From Oscillospiraceae bacterium (GTDB taxonomy: Bacteria; Bacillota; Clostridia; Oscillospirales; CAG-272), in the NCBI GenBank assembly GCA_015064395.1, contig SVSH01000009.1:1-64000 (forward strand): a stretch of 64,000 nucleotides of DNA, read 5' to 3'. The position numbers and the translations under genes are program-made. The notes under the pieces were generated by a model. It was not told where the DNA came from, did no database searches, and saw nothing but the letters and a program-made list of their open reading frames with translations. Of this stretch, positions 26,511 through 35,793 are shown in pieces; positions within the stretch are counted from its first letter, which is position 1; the number at the start of each line of letters is the position of its first letter.

Positions 26511-28772
26511 TCAGGTCTTGCTGGAGGAGTCGATCAAAATACCACTCTCCAGGCGTCCCGTGTCAGCAATCAGCTTTTCAACAAAGGAGGCGTCGACCCA
26601 ATATTCGCCCTCACCGTTGATGGTCATGTAGGAACGGCCTTCGGAATAACGGTAGAAGCGGAAGACCATATCTACCTTGTTGTTGACGGGATGATAGGTG
26701 GGGTTGGTGATGGAGGCGTAGTCCTCTGCGTTTATTTTGATAACAAGCTGGAACTGACTGTCGTCCATGGCGCGGATCTCGGCCATCTCCTCTTCGGTCA
26801 GTGTCTTAATACCCTCGGATACGTGTCCGCCCATCGTCAGCATCAGTAAAGACTTGTAATACTGACGCAGATTGTAGACCTCGCCGTCCTTTTCGACGAT
26901 CTCACGGCCACCGGCGGAGACTCTTGTCAATTCGTAATCCAGCTTCTGGCCGTTGTAGGTGTAGGTGATGTCAAGCGAGTTGATCTCATCGCTCTGATCC
27001 GACTTGGAGTTGTCCAACAGGAGCGTGGCGTTGCGCGAGGGCGAGAGGATCTCGATGCGCTTGACAAACGCCAGGTTGAACCAGATGGGGAACGGATTGA
27101 TCCACTCCAAGGATTTGTATTCTACAAAATAAAGCGAGTGCTCAGAAACCTCGGCCACCACGTCGCACAGCTCGGAATAGACGTAATAGGTCTTGTTCTC
27201 GGTGAGCTTGCTGATACGCAGATAGTTGTTTATGGAGGTGTCAAATTTTACATCGTTATTGGTATCTAACTGAAGATCGTAGGAAATGACGTAGGCAGGC
27301 TTATCCAGTCCGTATTCCTTGAGAGAGTCGGGATCGTTGTGAACACCCAGCTTTTTGATGCTCAGAATGTTGGTCTGATAGAAGTTTTGCAGCACGGCGC
27401 TGAGAACGTCCGCATTGAGACGGTAACCGCCGTACTTGAAACGGTAGCCGCTGCCTGTGATATAAGGATCAGAGGAGGTCATGGTCTTGGAGCGCATGGT
27501 CAAGTCGACATAGTCAAAGGCAACCTCGACGTTGAGATCCTCTATGTTGCCGCCAACACAGGAGGCAAGCACAAAGTTTTCTACGTTAAAGGCGGCGTTC
27601 AGCGCGCTGGGATAGGTGATCATGGGGGTGATGAGATTTTCAATGGGCTGAAGCAGGGCCATATCGTAGTTGTCGTTGTTCATGATATAGACCGATTTGT
27701 TCTCGTCCCCTGCCAGCTTGCAGTAATAGCCGCCGCCGCCAACGATGGGATCCCCCACGATGACGGTGTGCTCCACCGTCTCCACGTTACCCTCGGCGTC
27801 CTTTTTCCAGGTATCATCTGCATTCTTCAAGGCACCCACGATGGTATAGGTGGTAGGCTTATATTCGTACTCGTTGCCCTCCTCGTCTACGCGCGTCTCG
27901 GCGACCAGGCCGTATTCAGCATATCCCAGCTCCTGCACGCGAGCGGTGTCCAGCTTATTGATGGTCAGGGGATAGCCTGCCGCGACGCACAGATAGGCGT
28001 ACTTTTCGGGGTCGTAATTGACAAGATAGGGGCAGTCGTCCTCGTCGTAGCCCTTGATGACGATCTGCTTTTTGTCGGCGGTGATGTCCTTGTTATAGAT
28101 GGTGAATTCACTGCCGTCCGAGTTGTTGACGGTAATGCTGACGACGTTGGACTGACGGATCTGGGCAAACATGAGAATACGGGTAGAGGTACCCGCAACC
28201 TCGATGCCCTCGACGGCAACCACGGCAAACTCCTTGATGGCGCCCGTGACGGGGTCCAGCTTGAGCTGTGTGCCGAGCGCGGTCAGATAATAGCCGTCGT
28301 CGTTGGTGGGCAGTTCATAGCCGTCGGCGTCGTAGATCGAATACACGCCGTCCACCTTCTTTGCCTTGTAGACTGCGCCGTCGTGATCGGTATACGGGAT
28401 GATGCTGACCAGATAATTGACCCCGATGAGGACAACGATCAGCACGGCGATGACCGAAACGAGAGCGATGAGCACCGTCTTCTGGAGACGGTAGGAGGAT
28501 TTTTTCTTTTTACTCTTGCCGCCCTTCTCTGCCTTGACCTTCACGTAACGAGCATGGAGAGTGATATCCTCCTTAGCGTCGAGAACGGTGTCGGCGGTGA
28601 CGGGCGTCCCCTTATCGTCGATCCAGCCCTCGAAGGCAAAGCCGGGGCGGGAGGCGACGGGGAGAGCGCCCAGTGCGTCACCGGTGATGGCCTCACGGGT
28701 ACGGGTGGGGCACTCGCCGCGGCCGGCGTCGAATATGATGTTGATGATGTTTTGGGTAGATTTGTTTTCCAT
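26511..28772 (-). CDS. DUF4340-like membrane protein with cytoplasmic B-repeat domain
   Basis: A 753-residue protein. Residues about 9-78 match an InlB B-repeat/Flg_new module (IIFDAGRGE, RPGFAFEGW, DITLHARYVK). A lysine-rich stretch (85-91) and one membrane helix (about 98-125) follow, then a long extracytoplasmic region. That region resembles DUF4340 proteins encoded with GldG-like ABC systems (LKEYGLDKPAYVISYD). By the positive-inside rule the B-repeat would be cytoplasmic, which is unusual. It is separated from the upstream GldG-like genes only by elements R10a and R10b and probably belongs to that complex. Function unknown. Confidence 0.8.
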   Translation of the reverse strand: MENKSTQNIINIIFDAGRGECPTRTREAITGDALGALPVASRPGFAFEGWIDDKGTPVTADTVLDAKEDITLHARYVKVKAEKGGKSKKKKSSYRLQKTVLIALVSVIAVLIVVLIGVNYLVSIIPYTDHDGAVYKAKKVDGVYSIYDADGYELPTNDDGYYLTALGTQLKLDPVTGAIKEFAVVAVEGIEVAGTSTRILMFAQIRQSNVVSITVNNSDGSEFTIYNKDITADKKQIVIKGYDEDDCPYLVNYDPEKYAYLCVAAGYPLTINKLDTARVQELGYAEYGLVAETRVDEEGNEYEYKPTTYTIVGALKNADDTWKKDAEGNVETVEHTVIVGDPIVGGGGYYCKLAGDENKSVYIMNNDNYDMALLQPIENLITPMITYPSALNAAFNVENFVLASCVGGNIEDLNVEVAFDYVDLTMRSKTMTSSDPYITGSGYRFKYGGYRLNADVLSAVLQNFYQTNILSIKKLGVHNDPDSLKEYGLDKPAYVISYDLQLDTNNDVKFDTSINNYLRISKLTENKTYYVYSELCDVVAEVSEHSLYFVEYKSLEWINPFPIWFNLAFVKRIEILSPSRNATLLLDNSKSDQSDEINSLDITYTYNGQKLDYELTRVSAGGREIVEKDGEVYNLRQYYKSLLMLTMGGHVSEGIKTLTEEEMAEIRAMDDSQFQLVIKINAEDYASITNPTYHPVNNKVDMVFRFYRYSEGRSYMTINGEGEYWVDASFVEKLIADTGRLESGILIDSSSKT

Positions 28773-28812
28773 GATTGGGTAAAGTCCCTTTCTTTTTTGG
28801 GATAGGTGGGGG

Positions 28813-29332
28813 GATCTAAATTTTTAACTACTTTTTCTTTTGACGCTCACACTGTGCTTCGCACGCGTTCGCTGTACCGGCATTGGATGTTACTTCTTTG
28901 TCGTTCAACAAAGAAGTAACCAAGAAAGTGAACCAAGACGTTCCCTCTTGGAACTCCCTTTCCGTGTCACGCTACAAAGCGGATCAAGAGATAGACATGT
29001 TATTTTTTTATGTGGTGCTTCAAGTCTTGCTAACACGCGTGACAGATATAGAAAGCAAAAGTGTTTGCCCTAAAATGAGCGTGGCTTTTTTGAAGCCGCG
29101 CTCGCAAGCGCTGAAATTTTACATCTTCGCGTCGTGTTGCGCGGAGCGGGAGCGTAGCGCCCACAAAGACGCGCCGCGGGGTCCCAAGGGGCTTGCCCCT
29201 TGGCTGATTTTCTTTCGCCATTTCTTTGTTCAGCGACAAAGAAATGGCACAAAACCATACACCGAGCGCGCGCAGCTCGACGAAGTCGAGGTGGGCTGTG
29301 CGAGGCTGTAGAAGAAGACGCAGAAAATTTAG
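28813..29332. repeat. Mosaic hairpin element copy R10a
   Basis: Left end TCTAAATTTTTAACTACT, B hairpin GTTACTTCTTTGT/ACAAAGAAGTAAC, a degenerate module C (CGTGTCACGC to GCGTGACAG), CGGCTTTTTTGAAGCCG and module G (AAGGGGC/GCCCCTT). It continues with an inverted B hairpin CCATTTCTTTGT/ACAAAGAAATGG and a right end with CTCGACGAAGTCGAG and GTAGAAGAAG. Here module C has changed from CCGCTC/GAGCGG to GTGTCACGC/GCGTGACAG-like arms, with pairing kept. Confidence 0.85.
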
Positions 29333-29725
29333 TTCTTCTTCTCTCGCCGTTTTGCCACCACGAGCGGCAGGTAGAGGAAGCAAGGAATTTTGCTTTCCGT
29401 TTTGCGGAAAATTTAAGCTATCAAAAGGTGCGTTGAATAATAGCAAAAGCTTTTGCTCTTGCACCTTGCGTGCCACTTCCGTGTTTGCAAGTTTCTTTAA
29501 CTTGCAAACGCAAGCGCTGAAGATGCAGGCTTTTGCGCCACAATCAGAGGAAACCTCGTTTCCTCGTGGCGCACGGTGGGGATCCAAGGGGGAACCCCTT
29601 GGTGTCTTTTCTTCGCCTATTCTTTGCGACAAGGCAAAGAATAGGCATCAGCCGCACACCAAGCGCGCACAGCTCGACGAAGTCGAGGTGGGCTGGGCGA
29701 GGCTGTAGAAAAAAGTCGCTCAAAC
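29333..29725. repeat. Mosaic hairpin element copy R10b (5' truncated)
   Basis: Begins inside module C (CACGAGCGGCAGG) and continues with TTCCGTTTTGCGGAA, module F (TTGCAAGTT/AACTTGCAA), GCGCCACAATC/CGTGGCGC with an extra GAGGAAAC/GTTTCCTC stem, and an AAGGGGGAACCCCTT stem. It ends with an inverted B hairpin CTATTCTTTGC/GCAAAGAATAG and a right end with CTCGACGAAGTCGAG. Tandem to R10a. Confidence 0.8.
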
Positions 29726-29753
29726 CTTCGCTATCAGCTCTTTACTCTGAATA

Positions 29754-31454
29754 TCAAGCAAACTTTCTTCTCGTAATGACATAAATGCCTGCGCCAAACA
29801 AGATCACCGCCGGCAACACCGCTAAAATAGTGGTATACGACGTCTTGTTGGTGTCGGTGATCAAACCGTCCTGAACCTCGGTTTCTACAAAAGGCTTCAA
29901 ATACTGCTGGATCAGAGCCGCCATAGCATCCTTACCCAAGGAGCGCAAGGTTCCCGCCAGCATGTCCGCGTTACCATACGACTTGGAGGTCAACAGCTCG
30001 TCACACAAAAATTCGGTCGATGCACAGGCAACCACGTAAGAATCGTGCGAGACGGTCGTGTAACCGTTGCGGTCGCCCGCCGCAGTGACTGTCTCGGAGG
30101 CAATGGTCATCAGCATGTAAGGATCGGCATTGGCAGGACGCTCAATGGCCTCGTCGCCTACGTAGGCAGTCGCACCCTCACCGGCAACGAAAACGTCAAA
30201 TGCCTGACGGTAGGTACCGCCCGAGCCGTAAGAAGCATACGAGAAAGCCTCAATGCCGTTCTCGGGATCGGCCATGACGTAGGTCGTTTTGTAAAGCGGA
30301 GAAAATTTGAGAGCGGCGCTGTTGCGGAAGACCACCTTGGGCGGATACGCTTTGCTTCTCATATCTGTGGTGATAGAAGCACCGCTACCCGTGGTTGCAT
30401 AATCGCCGACCAGCGTCAAACCGTCCGCCGTCAAGGACGAGGTGGTATCCTTGAGCAGATAGTTTTGATCGTCTCCCGACAGGTCGGTCTGGCGGCAGAT
30501 CGAAATGCCCCATTTTTCCAGATACTCCTCAAAGGTGGGAAGGAGAGGCGTGTCGGCGTTGAAAAACACCATCATGGAGTTTTCGTTGTCCAGATACGCG
30601 TCCAGCTTGGCGATCTCGGAGACGGTCGTGTCGCCCGACATGATATCATTATATCCCTTGAAGTCGGTCTTGGGATCGACACAGACCACCAGGCGGCAGT
30701 CCTCGGGAAGCTCCTCTTTTTCCAGGTCAAAATCGCGAATGACCTCGTATCCGGCTTCCTCAAGCAGGGTAATAAAGGTGTCGCTGTAGCCCGATTCGCC
30801 GTGATTGGACAGCAGCACGCACTTGGGAGAGGCCGCCTTGGTCACCTCAAAAATGGTGGCAAGGAAACGGCGCTCGCCGCTGTACGCCCACAATTCGTCC
30901 GTCGTGGTGTCCTGCATAAAGAAGGACTTGAGGGACAGGTGGCGGTACTCGGTTCCGCTGGAAATAATGACATTGGTGGGATAAATGGTGGTATAAGAGG
31001 TCGCCTTATACTGTTGAACAGCCGACGGGTCGCGGTTGACGTTGACCGTCTTGACCTCGATCGACTCGGGAAATTCCTTTTGCAGGCAAAGCGCCGTGAT
31101 GTAGATCATACGGCGGTAGGAGTTGGACATGAGGTTGTCAGGGTCGTCACAGAAGGTGATGGTCACCTTGACCTTATCCTCGCCCTTTTCCAGTCGAGCG
31201 GCGTTCATGTCATCCAGGGTCTTGCCCAAAAGGGAGATGCAACCCGGCGTCAGGGTATACAGCTCGTAGTCCTCACTGCCCGACGAGGTTTTGCGGGTGT
31301 AGGTCGTTAAGTCGATATACCACAGCCCACGCGACGCAAAGGCGGAGAACACCACGTTCACAACAAGAACGAGGGCGATCACCAAAACGGTCAGCGCGGT
31401 GGCGATGGTGGAGCGGCGCAGCTGCCGCCCGCTTGTGGATTGAAACAGTTTCAT
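29754..31454 (-). CDS. GldG-like ABC transporter auxiliary protein (second of tandem pair)
   Basis: A 566-residue protein with an N-terminal anchor (TALTVLVIALVLVVNVVFSA) and a C-terminal membrane helix (TTILAVLPAVILFGAGIYVI). Between them is a large extracytoplasmic domain of the GldG/ABC_transp_aux type, with NHGESGYSDTFITLLEEAGYEV and an aspartate-rich segment. The start ATG overlaps the stop of the upstream paralogue (TGATG), so translation is coupled. Such proteins accompany an ABC-2 permease and ATPase and may couple them to an unknown extracellular substrate or wall process. Confidence 0.82.
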   Translation of the reverse strand: MKLFQSTSGRQLRRSTIATALTVLVIALVLVVNVVFSAFASRGLWYIDLTTYTRKTSSGSEDYELYTLTPGCISLLGKTLDDMNAARLEKGEDKVKVTITFCDDPDNLMSNSYRRMIYITALCLQKEFPESIEVKTVNVNRDPSAVQQYKATSYTTIYPTNVIISSGTEYRHLSLKSFFMQDTTTDELWAYSGERRFLATIFEVTKAASPKCVLLSNHGESGYSDTFITLLEEAGYEVIRDFDLEKEELPEDCRLVVCVDPKTDFKGYNDIMSGDTTVSEIAKLDAYLDNENSMMVFFNADTPLLPTFEEYLEKWGISICRQTDLSGDDQNYLLKDTTSSLTADGLTLVGDYATTGSGASITTDMRSKAYPPKVVFRNSAALKFSPLYKTTYVMADPENGIEAFSYASYGSGGTYRQAFDVFVAGEGATAYVGDEAIERPANADPYMLMTIASETVTAAGDRNGYTTVSHDSYVVACASTEFLCDELLTSKSYGNADMLAGTLRSLGKDAMAALIQQYLKPFVETEVQDGLITDTNKTSYTTILAVLPAVILFGAGIYVITRRKFA

Positions 31455-32980
31455 CAGGAATATTTCCTCCTTACCAGAACAAAGGTAGACACAGCCAGGA
31501 TCAAAATGGCGGGTGTCAGAGAAAGTCCCAGCGTCCAGCGGAGCATTTGCGAGGTGGTAATGCTGGAGATGTTGGTGGTCGAGAAGGGCTTGTAGCGCAG
31601 GCCGATCAGAACGTCCTCCTTGCCCATGTGCTTCATGACGGACAAAAGGGCGTCGTTGTTGCCAAACACGGCCGACTCCAGGTAGTCCTCAAGCGCGTAC
31701 TCGGTCGAGCCGCACACCATGACCTGTGCGCCGGTGGTGGCGTCGGTGGTCAGGGACATCAGCGCAAGCGGGCCCTCGTAGCCGGGCAGTGCTTCACCCA
31801 TGGCATAAGCCTTGGCATTGGAAGAGCCGACGAACAGATCGACACGCGTGCGGCTTCCCTTCTGATAGGTCGCATTGCCTGCCGACGCAAAGCCCTCGGC
31901 GGCAAGCAAAACGGTGGCGTCACGGAAGACGACCTTGGGTGTGTATTCGGCCGACTGCAGGTGCTGTGTGACCTGTGCGCCCGCCCCTTGGGTGACATAG
32001 CTGCCGTAGATGGTAAATCCGTCGGCGGTCAGGGCAACGGAGTCGTCCTTGACCATGGCGTTAAAGGGATGTCCCGTCTTTTCGTCCACCTTGCGGCCAA
32101 AGCTGACGCCCCAGTCGGCAAGCAGAGCCTCCAGGTGAGGCAGCTTGGGCGAGGACGCGGACAAAAACACCATCATGTTGCCGCCGCCCGCCAGGTAGTT
32201 CTCTACCTTTTCGATCTCGGACACCTCGGACACGCCGTCCTTGATCACAAAGTCGTTGTTGGGATTGTAGCAGATGAGCAGCTCGCAATCCTCGGGGATC
32301 TCATCGTAGTACAGGTCCAGCATCAGCACGTCGTAGCCGGCGTTGATGATGGAATACAGCATGGTATCGTCAAAATAGATCTCGTCGTGGTTGGCGGTCA
32401 GAACGGCCAGAGGGCGCTCGCCACCGATGAGCGAGGTCAGCGTGGTGGCAAACATACGCTCACCGTCATAGCCGACGGGAGAGGTGGTGTTACCCCCCTC
32501 GAAGGTGAAAAATTCCTTTTGACGGAAGACGCGCTTGTCGCCTCCCTCGACCTTGAGCACGACGTTGGTCGAGGCAGTCACGCCCAATTCGTCCGCACGG
32601 CTCTTTTCCAGCCAGCAGTCAAACCAGGTGACCGATATATGGTCGGGATATGCAAGCTCCAGCTCGTGGGCGGTGGTATAGATGTAGTGACCGGGCTCGC
32701 CCTTTTCGTATTCCCGATAGTCTTCACAGAAGATGATCTCCGCCTTGACGCTCTCGCCGTTTTTCTCTGCCTTGTCGATGGCATCGTCCAGCAGCTCGCG
32801 GCAAAGATCGCTGACGGAATACAGCTTGTCGGGGGTCATGTCAATGTACCATGAATAGTACCCCGCAAGCGCGGTAAATATGACGTTCAGCAGCACCAGC
32901 GCGGCGATCAGCGTGACCGTCAGCGAGACGGTCATACTGCCGTAGCGCATACGGCGGCTGCGTATCATCGGATGTTTCAT
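31454..32980 (-). CDS. GldG-like ABC transporter auxiliary protein (first of tandem pair)
   Basis: A 508-residue paralogue of the following gene: N-terminal anchor (VSLTVTLIAALVLLNVIFTAL) followed by AGYYSWYIDMTPDKLYSVSD, then NHDEIYFDDTMLYSIINAGYDV. It ends with a C-terminal helix (LGLSLTPAILILAVSTFVLV) and RRKYS. Equivalent blocks in the downstream protein (ASRGLWYIDLTTYT, NHGESGYSDT, RRKFA) show a duplication. It lies 41 bp after the ABC permease gene. Function beyond belonging to a Gld-type ABC system is unknown. Confidence 0.82.
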   Translation of the reverse strand: MKHPMIRSRRMRYGSMTVSLTVTLIAALVLLNVIFTALAGYYSWYIDMTPDKLYSVSDLCRELLDDAIDKAEKNGESVKAEIIFCEDYREYEKGEPGHYIYTTAHELELAYPDHISVTWFDCWLEKSRADELGVTASTNVVLKVEGGDKRVFRQKEFFTFEGGNTTSPVGYDGERMFATTLTSLIGGERPLAVLTANHDEIYFDDTMLYSIINAGYDVLMLDLYYDEIPEDCELLICYNPNNDFVIKDGVSEVSEIEKVENYLAGGGNMMVFLSASSPKLPHLEALLADWGVSFGRKVDEKTGHPFNAMVKDDSVALTADGFTIYGSYVTQGAGAQVTQHLQSAEYTPKVVFRDATVLLAAEGFASAGNATYQKGSRTRVDLFVGSSNAKAYAMGEALPGYEGPLALMSLTTDATTGAQVMVCGSTEYALEDYLESAVFGNNDALLSVMKHMGKEDVLIGLRYKPFSTTNISSITTSQMLRWTLGLSLTPAILILAVSTFVLVRRKYS

Positions 32981-33021
32981 AGATTTGGTGTTCCCTTTCT
33001 TTTGCTATTTTTGTGACGTGA

Positions 33022-33792
33022 TCAGCCCCAGCGTCTCTTTTCGTAGACGCGGATGGTAAGAAAGATGAACACGAGGATGAGCGAGACGTAATACAAAATG
33101 GCGGCAAAATCAAAGATGCCGTAGCTGAAGGTGTAATAGCGGCTGAGCACCGAGAACCAGTTGATGACGGCGCGGATGACGTAAGAGCCGATGATCTGGT
33201 TGCCGTCCGAGTCGGTGATGTTGTTGAGCAGATTGAGCATGACCATCGCACACAGAACGCCGATGGTGACAACGGCGGCCGAGAGCTGGTTTTCGGTCAG
33301 GGACGAAATAAACGTACCGATGGCGATGAAGGCCGCACCCAACAAAAGCAGGGCGATCACGCTGCCCACCAGCTGGGCGGTCACAGGGCCGATGTGGGTA
33401 AACTCGGTCGAGTTACCGGCGCGCTCTGCCGCGGCGATAACGTAGATGGGAATGAAGTTGATGCAGGAGATGAGCACGGTCGAGACATACAGCGTCAGGG
33501 CCGCGAGATATTTGCCCATGACCATGCCCGTGATGGTAACGGGGGCGGTCAGGAGCAGCTGCTCGGTGCGTCCCTTTCTCTCCTCGGCAAACAGACGCAT
33601 GGTCAGAAGGGGGATGAGAATGATGAACGCAAAGATCATGTAGGTGAAATATTGGGTGGTGCTGTAGCTTTCGGATACCAGGGTGGTATAGCAAGCGACC
33701 AGCGCCGAGAACACGAGGAAAATACCCGTGTAAACGTAACCGATGGGATTGATGAAATAGGAGCGCATCTCCTTTTTATAGATGGCAAGCAT
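33022..33792 (-). CDS. ABC-2 type transporter permease
   Basis: A 256-residue membrane protein with six predicted segments, starting MLAIYKKEMRSYFINPIGYVYTGIFLVFS. The FINPIGY and MRLFAEERKGRTEQLLLTAPV motifs are typical of ABC-2/GldF-type permeases. It sits between the ATPase gene and the tandem GldG-like genes, matching the GldA-GldF-GldG order. The transported substrate is unknown. Confidence 0.9.
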   Translation of the reverse strand: MLAIYKKEMRSYFINPIGYVYTGIFLVFSALVACYTTLVSESYSTTQYFTYMIFAFIILIPLLTMRLFAEERKGRTEQLLLTAPVTITGMVMGKYLAALTLYVSTVLISCINFIPIYVIAAAERAGNSTEFTHIGPVTAQLVGSVIALLLLGAAFIAIGTFISSLTENQLSAAVVTIGVLCAMVMLNLLNNITDSDGNQIIGSYVIRAVINWFSVLSRYYTFSYGIFDFAAILYYVSLILVFIFLTIRVYEKRRWG

Positions 33793-33834
33793 GGCTTATA
33801 TCCTTCCTTTTCGTAGCTGAATTTCGTGGCGACA

Positions 33835-34941
33835 TCAATAGTCGTCGTCCTGGTCCTGCGCGTTGTTTTTGAGGGCCTCCTCCTCGGCGGCGCGGCGGCG
33901 TGCCTCGGCGTCGCGGTAGAGATTGCCGGCAACGTCGGCCTCCAGTCCCGTGCGGGTCTTGCGGGCGCTCGATCGGCGGGCGTCGCGGCGGGCGTTCTTG
34001 TCCGAGCCCTCCGATTTATCAACGACGGTGATAAAGATATCCTCCAGGCTCATGCCCAGAGCCTCCATACCGATCATGGCCCATCCCTTTTCGGCCAGCG
34101 AGAAGAACAGATTTTTGCGGATATCTACGCCGTATTCGCTCTCGATGGTGTAGGTGTAGGCGTCGCCGTCGCGCTCGGCCAGTACCTCGGCGTAAGCGAT
34201 GCCGGGCTTGCTCTTGAGCATGGCCAGCACCTCGCGGGAAGGACCGCAGATCTTGACGTTGAAGCGGCGGTTGTTCTCGACGGCGCGGCTGATGTTTTCC
34301 GTCTTCTCATCCGCGACGATCTTACCCTTGTTGATGATGACGATACGGTCGCAAACGGCCTGTACTTCCTGCAGAATGTGGGTGGACAGGATGACGGTGT
34401 GATCGCGGCCGAGGTTGCGGATCAGGTTGCGGATCTCGATGATCTGCTTGGGGTCAAGACCGACCGTCGGCTCGTCGAAAATGATGACCTTGGGGTTGCC
34501 GATCAGCGCTTGCGCGATGCCGACTCTCTGACGGTAGCCCTTGGACAGATTGCGAATGACACGGTTGTAGACGTCCTTGATCTTAACGACGTCACACACC
34601 TCGGCGATGTGCTGCTCGCGATCCAGCGTACAGCCCTTGAGCTCGTAGTTGAAGTTGAGATATTCCTTGACGGTCATATCCAGATAAAGGGGCGGCTGCT
34701 CAGGAAGATAGCCGATGAGCTTTTTGGCGCCCAGGGGGTCGGCGAGGATGTCGATGCCTGCGATAGAGGCCTTACCCGAGGTAGAGGACAGATAACCGGT
34801 GAGGATGTTCATGGTCGTGGACTTACCCGCGCCGTTGGGGCCGAGAAGACCGACGATCTCGCCGCTTTCTACCGAAAAGCTGATGTTGTCGACGGCACAG
34901 AAGGAGCCGTAATTTTTGACCAGATGCTCGATTTTGATCAT
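33835..34941 (-). CDS. ABC transporter ATP-binding protein (GldA-like)
   Basis: A 368-residue ATPase. Walker A is GLLGPNGAGKSTTMNIL, the Q-loop region is GYLPEQPPLY, the signature is LSKGYRQRVGIAQALI, Walker B is VIIFDEPTVGLDP and the switch His is in STHIL. The last 60 or so residues form a charged Arg/Glu/Asp-rich tail ending in DQDDDY, unusual for the family. First gene of the ABC cluster that runs to the DUF4340-like gene and maf. A TATAAT at 35018-35023 (minus) is a possible -10, with a weak -35. Confidence 0.93.
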   Translation of the reverse strand: MIKIEHLVKNYGSFCAVDNISFSVESGEIVGLLGPNGAGKSTTMNILTGYLSSTSGKASIAGIDILADPLGAKKLIGYLPEQPPLYLDMTVKEYLNFNYELKGCTLDREQHIAEVCDVVKIKDVYNRVIRNLSKGYRQRVGIAQALIGNPKVIIFDEPTVGLDPKQIIEIRNLIRNLGRDHTVILSTHILQEVQAVCDRIVIINKGKIVADEKTENISRAVENNRRFNVKICGPSREVLAMLKSKPGIAYAEVLAERDGDAYTYTIESEYGVDIRKNLFFSLAEKGWAMIGMEALGMSLEDIFITVVDKSEGSDKNARRDARRSSARKTRTGLEADVAGNLYRDAEARRRAAEEEALKNNAQDQDDDY

Positions 34942-35017
34942 GATAGGAGATCCTTTCTTTGATTTCCAAACGGGAATTGACGCACTCGAATGCCCGAAGT
35001 GCGTATATACAGAATAA

Positions 35018-35046
35018 ATTATATCATATTATTATGAACAAAGCAT
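35018..35046 (-). promoter_or_regulatory. Possible promoter of the ABC/GldG cluster
   Basis: TATAAT (minus, 35018-35023) about 80 nt upstream of the ATPase gene in an AT-rich stretch. The -35 at 17 bp spacing (TGCTTT) is poor, so this is tentative. Confidence 0.4.
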
Positions 35047-35170
35047 GAACGGGGCAAAATTTATGGTGTTTTCGTGCTTGATTTTTTGGTGAAGAGCGGG
35101 TGAAAAAGGGGGATTTTGGGAAAGGGTATGGACAAAAAAGGAAAATGGGGATATAATTGAGATGGAGATG

Positions 35171-35757
35171 CATTTTCTGCGCCTTCTTCTACGGACGCGC
35201 ATACAGCTTCGCGCTGCGCTGTGCGAATGATGCCACTTCTTGGCACGCCCCAAGAAGTGGCGGAAGAAGGGCGCCAAAGGGCCGAATGCCCTTTGGAAAC
35301 CCGCAGTGCGTCTTTGTGGGCGCTACGCTGTCGCTCCGCGCAACACGACGCAAAAACCTGCATCTTCAGCGCTTGCGTTTGCAAGTTAAAGAAACTTGCA
35401 AACACGGAAGGTGCACGCGGGATGCGATAGTAAAAAGTTTTGCCTCCTTTCAACGCACCTTTTGATAGCTTAAATTTTCCGCAAAACGGAAAGCAAAGCC
35501 CTTGCTTTCTCCACCTGCCGCTCGTGGTGGCAAGAGTTGAGGCACAGCACTAACAGGGTATAGGTGATCTCTCTTGTTGCTCTTTGTAGAGCGGCGATGC
35601 CAGGGGGTTCCCAGGGGGAACGCCTGGGCGCGTTTCTTGGCCTCTTCTTGGCGCGTCCCAAGAAGTGGCAATAAAAACCGGCACAGTGCACGCGCGCAGC
35701 TCGACGAAGTCGAGGTGGGCAGTGTGCGCGTCCCGAAAAGAAGTTGTACCAAATCTA
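35171..35757. repeat. Mosaic hairpin element copy R11 (module C inverted)
   Basis: A modules, B hairpin CCACTTCTTGG/CCAAGAAGTGG, module G (CCAAAGGG/CCCTTTGG), F (TTGCAAGTT/AACTTGCAA) and TTCCGCAAAACGGAA. Module C is in reverse orientation (CTGCCGCTCG to AGAGCGGCGA), followed by CCAGGGGGTTCCCAGG, a second B hairpin, CTCGACGAAGTCGAG and a right end AAAAGAAGTTGT. It occupies the divergent gap between the ABC cluster and cca. Confidence 0.85.
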
Positions 35758-35793
35758 ATCAAAACTAAAAAATCAAAAAAGAAAGGAGCCACC

